This document shows positions 37,262-47,683 of a stretch of DNA of 64,000 nucleotides, in pieces. Made by a program: the position numbers and the translations under genes. The notes under the pieces were generated by a model, which saw only the letters and a program-made list of their open reading frames with translations, searched no databases and was not told the DNA's origin. The stretch is taken from the NCBI GenBank assembly GCA_963832725.1, contig CAWHVG010000002.1, positions 930,001-994,000 of the forward strand. The letters run 5' to 3'. The stretch's first letter is position 1. Each line of letters begins with the position of its first letter. Origin of the DNA: JAEZBP01 sp963832725 (lineage in GTDB: Bacteria; Myxococcota_A; Polyangia; Polyangiales; Sandaracinaceae).

Positions 37262-37926
37262 TCAAGGACGCCCCTCTCGCAGGCCGTCCAGGAAGACCGA
37301 GGCGATCTGCGTGGCCGCCCGGCGGAGGGTCTCCGGCTTGCCCGCCTTGGGGCCGCCGAGCGCCCAGGTGAGGGCCAATCCGTCGAGCGCGCCCCAGAGG
37401 CCGCGGGCCACGACCCGCGGGCTCACGTCGGAGCGCAGGACGCCTTCCCGCTGCCCCTCGGCGATCACGCCGGCAATCAGCTCGAGGTACTCGGAGAAGA
37501 GCGGCGCCGCGTACTGCTTCAAGAGGCGCGAGGACTGCCGGAGGTTGACCGTCACCACTTCGGCCAATCGCGCTGCTCCTCGAGCAGGCCGAGCTGGAGC
37601 TCTACCACCACCCGCACCTTGTCCTCCATCGTCTCGGCTTTCTCAATCTCGCCGCGGAGGAAGGTGATGAGCTTGGTGATCCGGTCTTCGAAGATGGAGA
37701 CGAGGACGTCGTCCTTGTTCTTGAAGTAGAGGTAGATGGTGCCGTCCGCGACGCCCGCGGCCTTGGCGATCTCGCTGACGCGGGTGGCGTAGAAGCCCTT
37801 GCGGGCGAAGACCTTGATCGCGGCCCGAAGGATGCGCTCCCGCTTGTCCGTGCCGCGGCGCCCTTTTCCACGCGAGGGCGGCGAGCCCTCGGGGTCGGCG
37901 CTGAATGACCGTTCATTCTTTGGCAC
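37262..37926 (-). pseudogene. TetR/AcrR-family regulator, frameshifted
   Basis: The N-terminal half has the TetR helix-turn-helix: RERILRAAIKVFARKGFYAT, EIAKAAGVADGTIYLYFKNK. The ligand-binding half continues in another frame (AEVVTVNLRQSSRLLKQYAA to FLDGLREGRP). The switch is at 37565-37569, where the minus strand reads GATTGG; GATCTGG would give QRDLAEVVTV and one protein of about 221 residues. It sits directly upstream of etfB-etfA on the same strand. Such TetR proteins often sense acyl-CoA and control beta-oxidation genes, so local regulation of etf is likely. Confidence 0.78.
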
Positions 37927-38022
37927 GCCGCCGAGCTAGCACGCAGCGCCGAGAGCGTCAATCGCCGCCCGCGGAGGCGGGGGCTGGTCATGGCCGAACG
38001 CGGGCTCTAGGGTCGCGAGGTC

Positions 38023-38490
38023 ATGAAAAAGCTCGTGCGATGGTTGGTTCCGGCGATCGTCCTCGCGGCGGCGTGGGTCGTCGTCCCCTCGCTCCACGCG
38101 CAGCAGCAGCCGAGCGTCGCGCCGCTCCTGCAGGTGTCGATCGTCGGTTTCCGCAGCCGCACCGGGCGGGCGGTGGTCTCGCTCTACGACGGCAGCGAGG
38201 GCTGGCTGGACGTGACGCATGCGGCGCAGGTCCAGCGCCTGGCGATCACCGGGCGCGACATGCTGGTCACCTTCCCGAACCTCATCCGCGGCCACTCCTA
38301 CGCCGTCAGCGTGGTGCACGACGAGAACGCGAACGACAGGATGGATATGCAGTGGCTTCCGCTGCCGCATCCGGCCGAGGGCGCCGGCGCGTCGCGCAAT
38401 CCGCGCCCGACCATGGGCCCGCCTTCGTGGGGCGACGCGTCCTTCACCTTGAGCGACAGCCGGCGCATCCTGATCGAGCTGGTGTACTGA
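38023..38490 (+). CDS. DUF2141 periplasmic protein
   Basis: 155 residues: a signal peptide (MKKLVRWLVPAIVLAAAWVV, cut after LHA) and a DUF2141 domain. Family landmarks are RAVVSLYDGSEGWLDV, GHSYAVSVVHDENANDRMD and PTMGPPSWGDASFTL. DUF2141 proteins are beta-sandwich secreted proteins of unknown role. It is followed after two bases by a thioesterase gene, probably one transcript. Confidence 0.85.
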   Translation: MKKLVRWLVPAIVLAAAWVVVPSLHAQQQPSVAPLLQVSIVGFRSRTGRAVVSLYDGSEGWLDVTHAAQVQRLAITGRDMLVTFPNLIRGHSYAVSVVHDENANDRMDMQWLPLPHPAEGAGASRNPRPTMGPPSWGDASFTLSDSRRILIELVY

Positions 38491-38492
38491 TC

Positions 38493-38957
38493 ATGAGCGA
38501 GACTGAGAGCGTCCAGGAGCGACTCGCGCCGAGCAACCGCTGCTTCGGGTGTGGCCCGGCGAACGAGAAGGGGCTGCGCATCCGCAGCTTCGAGCGCGGT
38601 GACGAGCTCGTCTGCGATTGGACGCCCGAAGCGCATCACCTGGCGTTCGACGGCGTGCTCAACGGCGGCATCATCGGGGCGCTGCTCGACTGTCACAGCA
38701 ACTGGGCCGCGGCCATGCACCTGATGAAGGCGCAGGGAGCGGAGCACGTGCCCTGCACCGTGACCGCCGACTACCACGTCTCGCTGCGCCGGCCGACGCC
38801 GCTCGTCCCGCTGACGCTGACGGCGAAGGTGGTCGAGTCGAGCGAGGACCGGGCGACCGTGGAGGCGCGGATCGAAGCCGGTGGAAAGGTCACGGCCACC
38901 TGCCGCGGCACCTTCGTGGCGGTGAAGGAAGGCCACCCGGCGTTCCACCGCTGGTAG
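38493..38957 (+). CDS. PaaI-like hotdog-fold thioesterase
   Basis: 154 residues. CFGCGPANEKGLRIRSFERG and HLAFDGVLNGGIIGALLDCH mark the hotdog fold of the PaaI/YigI acyl-CoA thioesterases; the Asn-Gly-Gly on the central helix and the following acidic residue are the usual catalytic region. Function is probably hydrolysis of a small or aromatic acyl-CoA. The ATG lies two bases after the DUF2141 stop. Confidence 0.85.
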   Translation: MSETESVQERLAPSNRCFGCGPANEKGLRIRSFERGDELVCDWTPEAHHLAFDGVLNGGIIGALLDCHSNWAAAMHLMKAQGAEHVPCTVTADYHVSLRRPTPLVPLTLTAKVVESSEDRATVEARIEAGGKVTATCRGTFVAVKEGHPAFHRW

Positions 38958-38966
38958 CCCTTCGGT

Positions 38967-39852
38967 TCAGAATCGAGGGCAGGCCCGGGAAGAGCGCGGA
39001 GACGTCGGCTCGGGGTCGCTCGTCTTCTTCGAGGCGGGCTTCGAGGATGCGCAAGGATCCGTCGGCCGTGGCGACGAGGACACCGCTCGCATCGCGCGCA
39101 GCGCGTCCCGGCTCGAGCCCCTCGACGCGCGGTCCGGCCTCGGCGCGCGTGATCACGAGGGTGCGGCCTCGGTAGTCGGTGAACGCGCCCGGCCACGGCG
39201 CGGCGGCGCGGACACGGTTCACGAGCCGCTCGGTCGGCCAGCTCCAGCGCAGCTCGCATTCCTCGTCGCCCGGCTCGGGGGCGGCCGTTGCCCGGCGCTC
39301 GTCCTGCGGCGTCGCGGTCAGGCTTTCGCCCCCGGCGTAGCGGCCTGCAATCTCACGCATCAGCGCCAGCGAGGGCCGGTCCAAGAGCCGGGCCAGCCGC
39401 CACGCGCTCACGCCCTCCGGGATCGGCATCGCGCGCTGGGCGAGGATGGGTCCCTCGTCGTAGCGCGCCGTCAGGACATGCGCCGTGACGCCCGTGACGC
39501 GGTCGCCGAGCGCGAGCGCCCAGAAGTACGGATCGGCGCCGCGGTGCCGCGGCAGCAGCGAGGGGTGCACGTTGAACGCGAAGGGCGCGAGCGCGATCAC
39601 CTCTTCCGGGATCTGCTTGGTCCAGAACCAGCTCACCACCTGGTCCGGACAGCGCGCGCGCAGCCGTTCGACCGTCTGCGCGTCGGCGAGATCCGGCTTC
39701 GCCAGGACGCGCTCGTCACCGAGAAGGCGACGCAGGCGGCGCATCCCCGGCTGCTCGGGCCGCGAGATGCAGGCTCTCGTGATCTCGAGCCCGTCTCGCA
39801 AGAGGCAGAGCGCGCCCAGCGGGATCCCGAGGTAGAGCACGCGCCGCCGCAT
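38967..39852 (-). CDS. Formyltransferase-family protein (Fmt-like)
   Basis: A formyl transferase-fold protein with the family core VVSWFWTKQIPEEVIALAPF, FNVHPSLLPRHRGADPYFWA and VTAHVLTARYDEGPILAQR. The N-x-H and later Asp residues match the catalytic set of Fmt/PurN-type enzymes. The C-terminal OB-like part (WPGAFTDYRGRTLVITRAEA) is like methionyl-tRNA formyltransferase, but overall divergence leaves the substrate open. It may be a sugar-nucleotide or other formyltransferase. As sequenced the frame runs on to 38890, overlapping the convergent thioesterase gene. If GAATC at 38970-38974 is read as GATC, the protein ends GLPSI with a TGA at 38967 and the overlap vanishes. The ATG at MRRRVLYLGIPLG is preferred. 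Confidence 0.72.
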
Positions 39853-39987
39853 CTGGCGGAGCTTGCCCGCCCCGCCGCCGGCTGACCAGGCTCGTTCACC
39901 GCCGGTGAGGTTGCTGATCGGATGAGCGGGCGCGCCCCGGGCTCCCGCCGGTCCCATCCTCGGCAGCGCCGCGCCGAAAACGAGCAG

Positions 39988-42515
39988 TCAGCGCCCCGGC
40001 TGGGGCCGCGCGATCAAGTAATAGGGCGGACTCTCGGCCAGGCGCTGGACCATCCGTTGCGCCTCTTCGCCGGACGGAGGCGCGGGAGGTTCGGTCGCCA
40101 AGCTCATCGCCACCCGGCGCGGCGAGCTCGCGGACCATGCGCGCTCCTCGGAGGCATCCTCGGCGGCGCGCGCGGCGACGTCTCCCCACGCGTGGGCCAC
40201 CGTCCTCAGCGCGCGCGCCACGTGCGCCGGCAGCGCGTCGAGCGCGTCCGGGCTGGCGGCCAGCGACACCATTGCCCAGGCCTTGCCGCCGTTCGTGCCC
40301 CCATCGTGCCAGCGCGCCTCGAGCCCCGGCTCGCCGGTGAGCGCTTGCGCCGCGGCCCTCGCAAACGCCCGCGCCGCCACGTCCGCGCCGGGGCTCGCGT
40401 CGACCAGCCAGGCGATCACCGCCTCGTGCGCGCCCTCGTGCTGCCGCGCCGCGAGCCGCTCCGTCGGCTCCAGCCACGGGCCCGGCTCGGCCGGCAGCCC
40501 CTCCGGCCACCGGGCCACGCCGCGCGCCACCGTCCGGGCGGCGAGCTCAATCGGCTCGTCTCCGGCCAGCGCGATCCGAGCCCGGGCCGCCGCCACGCGG
40601 TCGGCTCGCGCCCGGCGAAGCTCCCGCATGCCCAGGCCGGCTACGGCCGTCGCGCTGCCCGCCGGTGCCACCCGTCCTGGCGCGCTCGGCGAGAGGAGCG
40701 CTCCCGCGGCCGCGCGGCTGTCCATCGCGGGTCGCCGCACCACCGAGAGCAGCGCGTCCCGGGCCTGCTCCACCAGGGCAGGATCCAGATAGGGCACCGA
40801 CGCGCAGCGAGGCGCGAGGAACGCAATCTCCCGCCAGCGAACCGAAGGTCCCTCCACCCGCAGCCCCCACGCGCTCGGCATCAGGACCGGTGTGGCTTCG
40901 ACTCCGAGCGCGTCCAGCGTCTGACCGAGCTCGCGGCGCGCGACCGTATCGCAGCCCGTCCGCGCCAGCTCCGCCAAGAGGGCGGTCACGCCGTGCGCGT
41001 CGGCCGCGTCTTCCGCCGCGCCGCCCTCGAAGAGCACCACCGCGGCCGCCCGGGTCGCGCCGGGCAAGCGCCTCGCGGTCAGATGCGTGCCTCCGGCCAG
41101 CCGCGCGTCGGCGCCGTCCGCGTCCACGCGCCCCTCGATCGCCGGCCCTCGCGCCAGCGTGCGAACCACTCCTTGGAGCTCGCGCTGGGCTTCCTCTCGA
41201 ACTTCCGCGTCCGGATCCGCCTCGTCGACGCGGTCGCCCCGCCCGCCGGCCACGACCACCCCGACGCCGAGCCCGCCGCTGGCCGTGTCGCCCTGGCGGG
41301 AGACCCAGCGCGCTCCAATCCAGCGCGCCAGCGACCGCGGACCATCCTCCGGCGCGGGCGGATCGGGCGCCTCCCTCGCCGGCTCCTCGCTCAGCTCGGC
41401 GAGGTGATCGAGCAGCGCCGGCGCCGCCTCTCGATCGTGGACCCGCGCCACGAGCGCGGCGCCACCGCGGATCGGAAACGCGTCGGCGCTGGCGCCGGCG
41501 TCCGGATGCGAGGCCGCCAGCCGGGCCAAGAGCCGCCGGCCAATCCGCGCCGCGTCGCCCACCTCCGGCCGCAGCACCGCGGCGGCCACCACGTCGTCGT
41601 CGCCGACCTCAATCCGCAGGCCGCGCTCGCCCTCGGTGGGTCGCGGTGCTCGCTGGAGCCGTGCCCGAGGCAGCCCGGCGAAGACCTCCGTGACCCGCTC
41701 GCGAAGCGCGTCGGGATCGACGTCGCCCACCGCCACCAAGAGCAGCCGGCCCAGCCCGACGTGACGCTCGAGGAAGGACGCCACGACGCTGGCCTCGGTC
41801 CGCTCGTCATCCGTCGCTTCGCCGAGTGGATCGACGCGCTGGCCGAGCAGCGCCGCGAGCGCGAGCGTGTCGGCGCGCCGTGCATCGGCCGCCGCCTGGC
41901 GTCGCGTCCGGATCAGCCTTCGCCGGGCGTCCAGCACTGCCTCGGCCTCCGGCGCGCGGGTCCGGATCGCGTCCGAGAACGAGAGCAGGCACTCGGCGAG
42001 CTGTTCGCGGCGGCAGGCGCGGGTCAGCTCGATGCCATCCGGGAGCACCCGTGCGCCGAGCTCGGGATGCCGGCGCGTGGCCGTCCACGCCGCGACCGTC
42101 GCCGCTTCGGCGGATCCACGTCGCGCGTGCCGGCGTCGATCCAGAGCGAGAGCCAGATCCGGCCGTGCGTGGCGCGCGGGACGGTGACGATGCGCGTGCC
42201 GGCCGCTTCTTCCACCACCGCGTCGGCCATCGGCGGTGTCGCCGGCCGCGGAGGCCCGCCGCAGCCGAAGAGCCAGAGCGCGGCGAGCGCGACGCCGAGT
42301 CGAGGCCGCCCGTGGCGCGAGCCCTCGATGTCCGAGGCGGAAGTCGCGACCGGTATGGCCGAGCAATCGGCGTCGAGATTGGGGGCGCGGCCCCGCAGGA
42401 AGTGCAAAGCACTTTCGAGGAGGCTCGCCTCCGAGATCGGCGTCGAGGGCCGGCCAGAACGCGTTGCGACTTCCGCGGAGGACATCTCGTCCCCGAGCAC
42501 CCAATCGAGCCTCAC
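39988..42515 (-). pseudogene. Catalytically degenerate M16 (insulinase-like) lipoprotein, frameshifted
   Basis: The start GTG overlaps the plsY stop (GTGA), so translation is coupled. An unusual 70-residue leader precedes a lipoprotein-type helix LGVALAALWLFGC. The M16 domain begins TRIVTVPRATHGRIWLSLWI. A frame change near 42108-42113, beside a GATCC, joins it to AATVAAWTATRRHPELGARV; one missing C (GATCCC) would repair it. Two M16 halves follow (LLLVAVGDVDPDALRERVTE and THLTARRLPGATRAAAVVLF onward). The zinc motif HxxEH is absent, so this looks like a non-catalytic partner of an M16 protease. About 840 residues, inner face of the outer membrane by inference. Confidence 0.6.
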
Positions 42516-43090
42516 GAGGGCGGCTCCTCGCCCCGGATCAGGCGCGCGATGTTGTCGTGGTGTCGGAACACGACCAGGCCGAGGATGCCGAACGCCATCC
42601 AGGATCGCGACCCGGCGCCGTGCAACGCCCAGGTCACGCCTGCGCCGACCAGCGCTCCGCCGAGGGAGCCGACGCTGGCGCGCCGCGTCTTCTTCTTGAG
42701 CACGAGGTAGGTCGCCGCCGCGGCCAGCCCGGCCGGCGGGACCGTCGCCAGCAACACGCCGGCGCCCGTGGCGGCACCTTTTCCGCCCCGAAAGCCGTGC
42801 CAGATCGGGTAGCAGTGCCCGACGACGGCCGCGGCGCCGGTGACGGCGGTCCAGGGGTCGTCCGGGCCGAGCGTGAGTCGGGCCGCGAGCGCGGGGAGGG
42901 CACCTTTGGCCGCGTCGAGGGCGAGCACCAGGTGTCCGGCCCGCGCGCCGAGCACCCGGCCGGCGTTGGTGGCCCCCACGTTGCCGCTGCCCACCTCGTG
43001 CAGGTCCACCCCGCGCCGCTTCGCGAGCAGGACTCCCGACGAGATGGAGCCGAGCAAGTACGAGCCCACCGCGATGGTCGGACCGAGCAC
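42512..43090 (-). CDS. plsY: Acyl-phosphate glycerol-3-phosphate acyltransferase PlsY
   Basis: 192 residues, multi-spanning inner membrane protein. The three family motifs are seen: SYLLGSISSG, GSGNVGATNAGRVLG and HCYPIWHGFRGGKGAATGAG. PlsY transfers the acyl group from acyl-phosphate to glycerol-3-phosphate, the first committed step of phospholipid synthesis. The GTG giving VLGPTIAVGSYLLG fits the usual PlsY length; upstream in-frame codons lack a start of good context. The M16-like gene overlaps its stop. Confidence 0.92.
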   Translation of the reverse strand: MLGPTIAVGSYLLGSISSGVLLAKRRGVDLHEVGSGNVGATNAGRVLGARAGHLVLALDAAKGALPALAARLTLGPDDPWTAVTGAAAVVGHCYPIWHGFRGGKGAATGAGVLLATVPPAGLAAAATYLVLKKKTRRASVGSLGGALVGAGVTWALHGAGSRSWMAFGILGLVVFRHHDNIARLIRGEEPPS

Positions 43091-43274
43091 GGCGCGCAGC
43101 TTAGCAGTCCGCCGACGAACCTCACTCCGCGGCGTTCGGGACGACCGTCGGTCCTCGCACGATGGGAAATGCGCTCCTCGGTCCTCGAAGCCGGGTCGTG
43201 GGCCGAGCTCGTCGGGCACGTGAGCTCGAGCGACCGTGGGTCCGCCCCGACGGAGTCGGCGGGTCCGGATACGC

Positions 43275-43311
43275 CGAAGGCGCCCGGTCCATGGGGGACG
43301 GGGCGCCTTCG
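43275..43311 (-). terminator. Stem-loop downstream of the sigma-factor gene
   Basis: CGAAGGCGCCC and GGGCGCCTTCG form a perfect 11-bp stem around 15 bases, 27 bases past the sigma-factor stop. There is no U tract on the minus strand, so it may be a terminator or only an RNA-stabilising hairpin. Confidence 0.5.
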
Positions 43312-43337
43312 AGGTCGGACGACGAGCGATCTCGAGC

Positions 43338-43973
43338 TCAGGCGGCGGCGCTCTGCATCATCGGCTGGAGCGCCTTCTCCAGACGGCAGCGGATCTTGTG
43401 CTTCTTCGAGTAGACGGTCTTGATCGAGATGGCCATCTCCTCGGCGACCTCCTCGGGGCTGAGCCCGTCGACGTAGTAGAGGCGCACGAAGGTCCAATCC
43501 TTCGACGAGAAGGTCTGGAGCACGTCGTTGACCACCGCCCAGCGTTCCTTGGCGAGCAGGTCCTGGTAGGGGTCGGCGTCGGTGCAGCCGATCTGCTCGG
43601 CGTCGGCCAGCGTCGTGCACTGCGGCTGCCGCGCCACCGTCCGCAGGTAGTCCCACGCGCAGTTCGTCGCGAGCATCCCGATCCACGAGCTCAGCTTGTT
43701 TCCGCGCTCCGGCTCGAAGGTGCGGAGCTTGTGCATGTTCCGGCGGTTCAGGCCGAGCAGGAACATCGCGTAGATCTCGCGGACGTCCTCGCCGGTGATC
43801 GAGCCGGGGAAGCGGCAGGTCACCTTGTGGATGCAGCGGTAGATCAGCCGGTCGTAGCGGCGGTGGAACTCCCGCCAGGCGTCGCCCTCGCGCCGGAGCA
43901 TGCGCTCCAGTAGCTCGACCTCCGACCAGTCCTGAATGCCCGCGTGCGTCTTGTTCGTGTTCTCGGTCATCAT
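43338..43973 (-). CDS. Sigma-70 family RNA polymerase sigma factor
   Basis: 211 residues with sigma region 2 (WREFHRRYDRLIYRCIHKVT, then LSSWIGMLATNCAWDYLRTV) and region 4 (FSSKDWTFVRLYYVDGLSPE, EVAEEMAISIKTVYSKKHKI). It lacks regions 1 and 3, as in ECF or small alternative sigma factors. No anti-sigma gene is adjacent. The divergent neighbour is a TPR lipoprotein, and repeats in the gap may be control sites. Confidence 0.88.
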   Translation of the reverse strand: MMTENTNKTHAGIQDWSEVELLERMLRREGDAWREFHRRYDRLIYRCIHKVTCRFPGSITGEDVREIYAMFLLGLNRRNMHKLRTFEPERGNKLSSWIGMLATNCAWDYLRTVARQPQCTTLADAEQIGCTDADPYQDLLAKERWAVVNDVLQTFSSKDWTFVRLYYVDGLSPEEVAEEMAISIKTVYSKKHKIRCRLEKALQPMMQSAAA

Positions 43974-44065
43974 CTCGGCGTCCCTCGTGTCGTCGTCGCG
44001 CCGTCCCTAAGCAGCTGGCGTGCCAACGTCGTGGGGTCCCGAGATCGTTGAGGAAAGTGGGCTTG

Positions 44066-44152
44066 GTTACGCTCCTGGCCCCGTGGATCGTAACCCTCCC
44101 CAGGGGGGTGTTACGCTCGCCGGAGCCGACCCGGTGTTACGGTGTTACGCTC
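44066..44152. repeat. GTTACGCTC direct repeats upstream of TPR lipoprotein
   Basis: GTTACGCTC occurs at 44066, 44110 and 44144. A further GTTAC is at 44136 and an inverted GTAAC at 44090. All lie in the 257-base gap between the divergent sigma-factor and TPR genes, whose sequence is otherwise unremarkable. Probable binding sites for a regulator of one or both genes. Confidence 0.5.
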
Positions 44153-44230
44153 ACCGAGGTGGCCCGGCGCCCCGCTAGCGAAACGACGAGAGGCGTGGAA
44201 CTCGGCCCCTCGTCCGTTGTCCCGACCCTC

Positions 44231-45515
44231 ATGCCGACCCGCCTGACGATTCCCTTCGCCCTCCTGCTCGCCGCGTGCGGCGCCGCGACGCCTCGCCCGG
44301 CCGTCCCCGGCTCGGACGTCGTCACGCTGGAAGAGATGCGCATCGTCGCCTCCCACGAGGACGGCCAGGTCGTCTTCGACAGCTACGACGCCGGGCAGCT
44401 CTTCGAGCGGGGAACGCGCCTCTTGAACGAGGGCCAGTGCCGGCGCGCGGTGGACGACTACTACGAGCGCATCGCGCGCGAGTTCCCGAGCAGCCGGTAT
44501 CTGACCCCCGCCCTCTACAACGCCGGGCTCTGCCTGCAGCAGAGCGGTGAGCTCGAGGAGGCGGTTCCTTATTACCAGCGTGTGCTCGAGGCGGCGCCGG
44601 CGTCCCGGGACGCCAAGCACGCCAGCTTCCAGCTCGCCCAGGTGCAGGGTGAGCTCGAGCGCTTCGACGACGCGCTCAGCCTGACCGATCACCTGCTCCT
44701 GCGGGAGGATCTCTCGTCCGGCGAGCGACTGGAGGGCATGGCCCGGCGCGCTCAGGCGCTCCTCGGCCTCGAGCGCCTCGACGACGCCGAGCGACAGTCG
44801 CGCGACGCGCTCAGCTACTACCGCACCCGTCAGGGCGACGCGCGCATCGACAATCCCTACTTCGCCGCCGCCGCGAACTTCGTGCTCGCGGAGACCTTCC
44901 GCCAGCGCTCCGAGCACATCCCCGTGCCCGAGGGCGACGCCAACGAGCAGCACGAGGCGCTCGAGGCCCGCGCGCGGCTGATCCTCGATGCCCAGCGGGA
45001 GTACTTCAGCACCATCCGGTTCACCGACCCCCACTGGGCGGCCGCGGCCGGCTACCGGATCGGCTCGATGTACGACCACCTCTGGCAGGCGATGATGTCG
45101 GCCCCCGTCCCGCCGCCGACCGAGGAGATGAACGACGCGACCCGCGGCCTCTATGCCGAGGAGTATCGCGAGGAGCTCGCCCGCCACATCCGCCCGCTGC
45201 TCCGGAGCGCGATCCGGTACTGGGAGATGACTCTGATGATGATCGAGCGGACGGGCGCCGAGACGGAGTGGGCCGCGCGCGCCAGGACCGATTCTCGAGC
45301 GGATGCGCGGTCTTCTCCTTCAGGAGGTTCGTCGCGACGAGGGTGGGGAAGAGGCCCCCGCTCGGACCAGCGCCCTCGAGATTCCAGCGTCCCTGTCCGA
45401 GGATGCTCTGTTCGGGGACGGGGCCGGGCGAGCCGAGCACGCGATGTGGGCCGTTCGCGAGGCCGCCGGAACGCCCGCGAGGCCCCGCCTGCTGCTGGCC
45501 TGGGCGGGCCGATAG
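44231..45515 (+). pseudogene. TPR-repeat lipoprotein, frameshift near C-terminus
   Basis: About 428 residues when repaired. A lipoprotein signal (MPTRLTIPFALLLAAC) precedes a run of tetratricopeptide helices such as AVDDYYERIAREFPSSRYLT, ALYNAGLCLQQSGELEEAVPY and HASFQLAQVQGELERFDDAL. Such proteins scaffold complexes in the periplasm. The frame breaks at GATTC 45290-45294; with GATC it continues TDLERMRGLLLQEVRRDEGG and ends LLLAWAGR at 45515. Without repair it ends at 45586 in sequence that is not helical. The repeat cluster GTTACGCTC lies in front. Confidence 0.75.
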
Positions 45516-45556
45516 CGCCCCGATTCGGCGGGCTCGCGGGAAGGTACGGATCTTCC

Positions 45557-45585
45557 TTGACAGTCCGGCGCTCTCCTCGTACATA
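45557..45585 (+). promoter_or_regulatory. Sigma-70 promoter of the tRNA-tuf operon
   Basis: A perfect -35 box TTGACA is followed after exactly 17 bases by TACATA. The first tRNA begins about 110 bases downstream. This is the strongest consensus promoter in the window, as expected for the tRNA-tuf transcript. Confidence 0.8.
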
Positions 45586-45699
45586 ACGCGCCCTCCCGTC
45601 GCCGGACGGGTGGGTCGGTGCGCTCGCCGGTCGGAGATTCTCGGTGTGGGTTGCTCGAGCGGTCCACGCCGGCCTGCAACGGTCGGCTCGGGCACCTCG

Positions 45700-45771
45700 G
45701 CTGGCGTAGCTCAACGGTAGAGCACCTGCCTTGTAAGCAGGGGGTTGCGGGTTCGAATCCCATCGCCAGCT
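45700..45771 (+). tRNA. tRNA-Thr (anticodon TGT)
   Basis: Acceptor GCTGGCG pairs with CGCCAGC. The D arm contains GTAGCTC, the anticodon loop CTTGTAA gives TGT, and the T arm has GGTTCGAATCC. First of four tRNAs before tuf; CCA is not encoded. Confidence 0.95.
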
Positions 45772-45821
45772 CGCACGACGCGGGGGCCTTCTCGTAACCC
45801 CGCGGAATGACAGGATATCAC

Positions 45822-45904
45822 GGAGGGTTGCCCGAGCGGCCAAAGGGAGCAGACTGTAAATCTGCCGGCGTATGCCTTCGGTGGTTCGAATCCACCACCC
45901 TCCA
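45822..45904 (+). tRNA. tRNA-Tyr (anticodon GTA)
   Basis: 83 bases with the long variable arm of a class II tRNA. Acceptor GGAGGGT pairs with ACCCTCC, the anticodon loop is CTGTAAA (GTA), and the T loop is GGTTCGAATCC. Confidence 0.95.
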
Positions 45905-45933
45905 TGTCAGCCGAGGCCGTTCGGTCGACGCCC

Positions 45934-46006
45934 GCGGGAGTAGCTCAGTTGGTAGAGCGTCAGCCTTCCAAGCTGAACGTCGCCGGTTCGAACCCGGTCT
46001 CCCGCT
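45934..46006 (+). tRNA. tRNA-Gly (anticodon TCC)
   Basis: Acceptor GCGGGAG pairs with CTCCCGC, the anticodon loop CTTCCAA gives TCC, and the T loop is GGTTCGAACCC. Confidence 0.95.
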
Positions 46007-46040
46007 CTCGCAGTGTTTTTTTAAATCAGCAGTGTTTCTC

Positions 46041-46112
46041 GCCCAGGTAGCTCAGCGGTAGAGCACCTCCTTGGTAAGGAGGAGGTCGTGAGTTCAAGTC
46101 TCATCCTGGGCT
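46041..46112 (+). tRNA. tRNA-Thr (anticodon GGT)
   Basis: Acceptor GCCCAGG pairs with CCTGGGC, the anticodon loop CTTGGTAA gives GGT, and the T loop is GTTCAAGTC. The tRNA order Thr-Tyr-Gly-Thr before tuf is the same as in E. coli thrU-tyrU-glyT-thrT-tufB. Confidence 0.95.
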
Positions 46113-46169
46113 CTCCTCACAACTGACGACAGTACCTGTCCGACAGCACGTTCCGACGGAGGAATCGCG

Positions 46170-47360
<1,191 letters not shown>

Positions 47361-47371
47361 CGCCCTCTCCG

Positions 47372-47530
47372 ATGGGCGAGAGGCAGCGCGTCGCGCTCGT
47401 CTGTGACGAGTGCGGCGCGCGTAACTACAAGAAGACGAAGGCCAATCGGCCGGGCCAGCAGGAACGGCTGGCACTCAAGAAGTACTGTCCGCACTGCAAG
47501 AAGCACACGGTGCACCGCGAGTCGAAGTAG
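47372..47530 (+). CDS. rpmG: 50S ribosomal protein L33
   Basis: 52 residues, MGERQRVALVCDECGARNYK to the end HRESK. Two cysteine pairs (CDEC and CPHC) bind zinc, so this is the zinc-type L33 (C+ form). It lies 11 bases after tuf and before tRNA-Trp, a common bacterial arrangement. Confidence 0.95.
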   Translation: MGERQRVALVCDECGARNYKKTKANRPGQQERLALKKYCPHCKKHTVHRESK

Positions 47531-47547
47531 GCGGACGCGAGAGACGA

Positions 47548-47620
47548 AGGCCAGTAGCTCAGTTGGTAGAGCAGCGGATTCCAAATCCGCAGGTCGGGGG
47601 TTCGAGCCCCTCCTGGCCTG
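47548..47620 (+). tRNA. tRNA-Trp (anticodon CCA)
   Basis: Acceptor AGGCCAG pairs with CTGGCCT, the anticodon loop TTCCAAA gives CCA, and the T loop is GGTTCGAGCCC. Located between rpmG and secE as in many bacteria. Confidence 0.95.
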
Positions 47621-47683
47621 CTGCCCCACAGCCCGCTAGGGTACGGGCCCCCGCGGCGGGGCCGGGTGGCACGAGGCGACACG

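Noticed and set aside
42300..42515. Repair of GATTGG at the M16-like gene start to GATC
   Set aside because: The frame as sequenced has high third-position GC and leads directly into the lipobox; the alternative frame does not.
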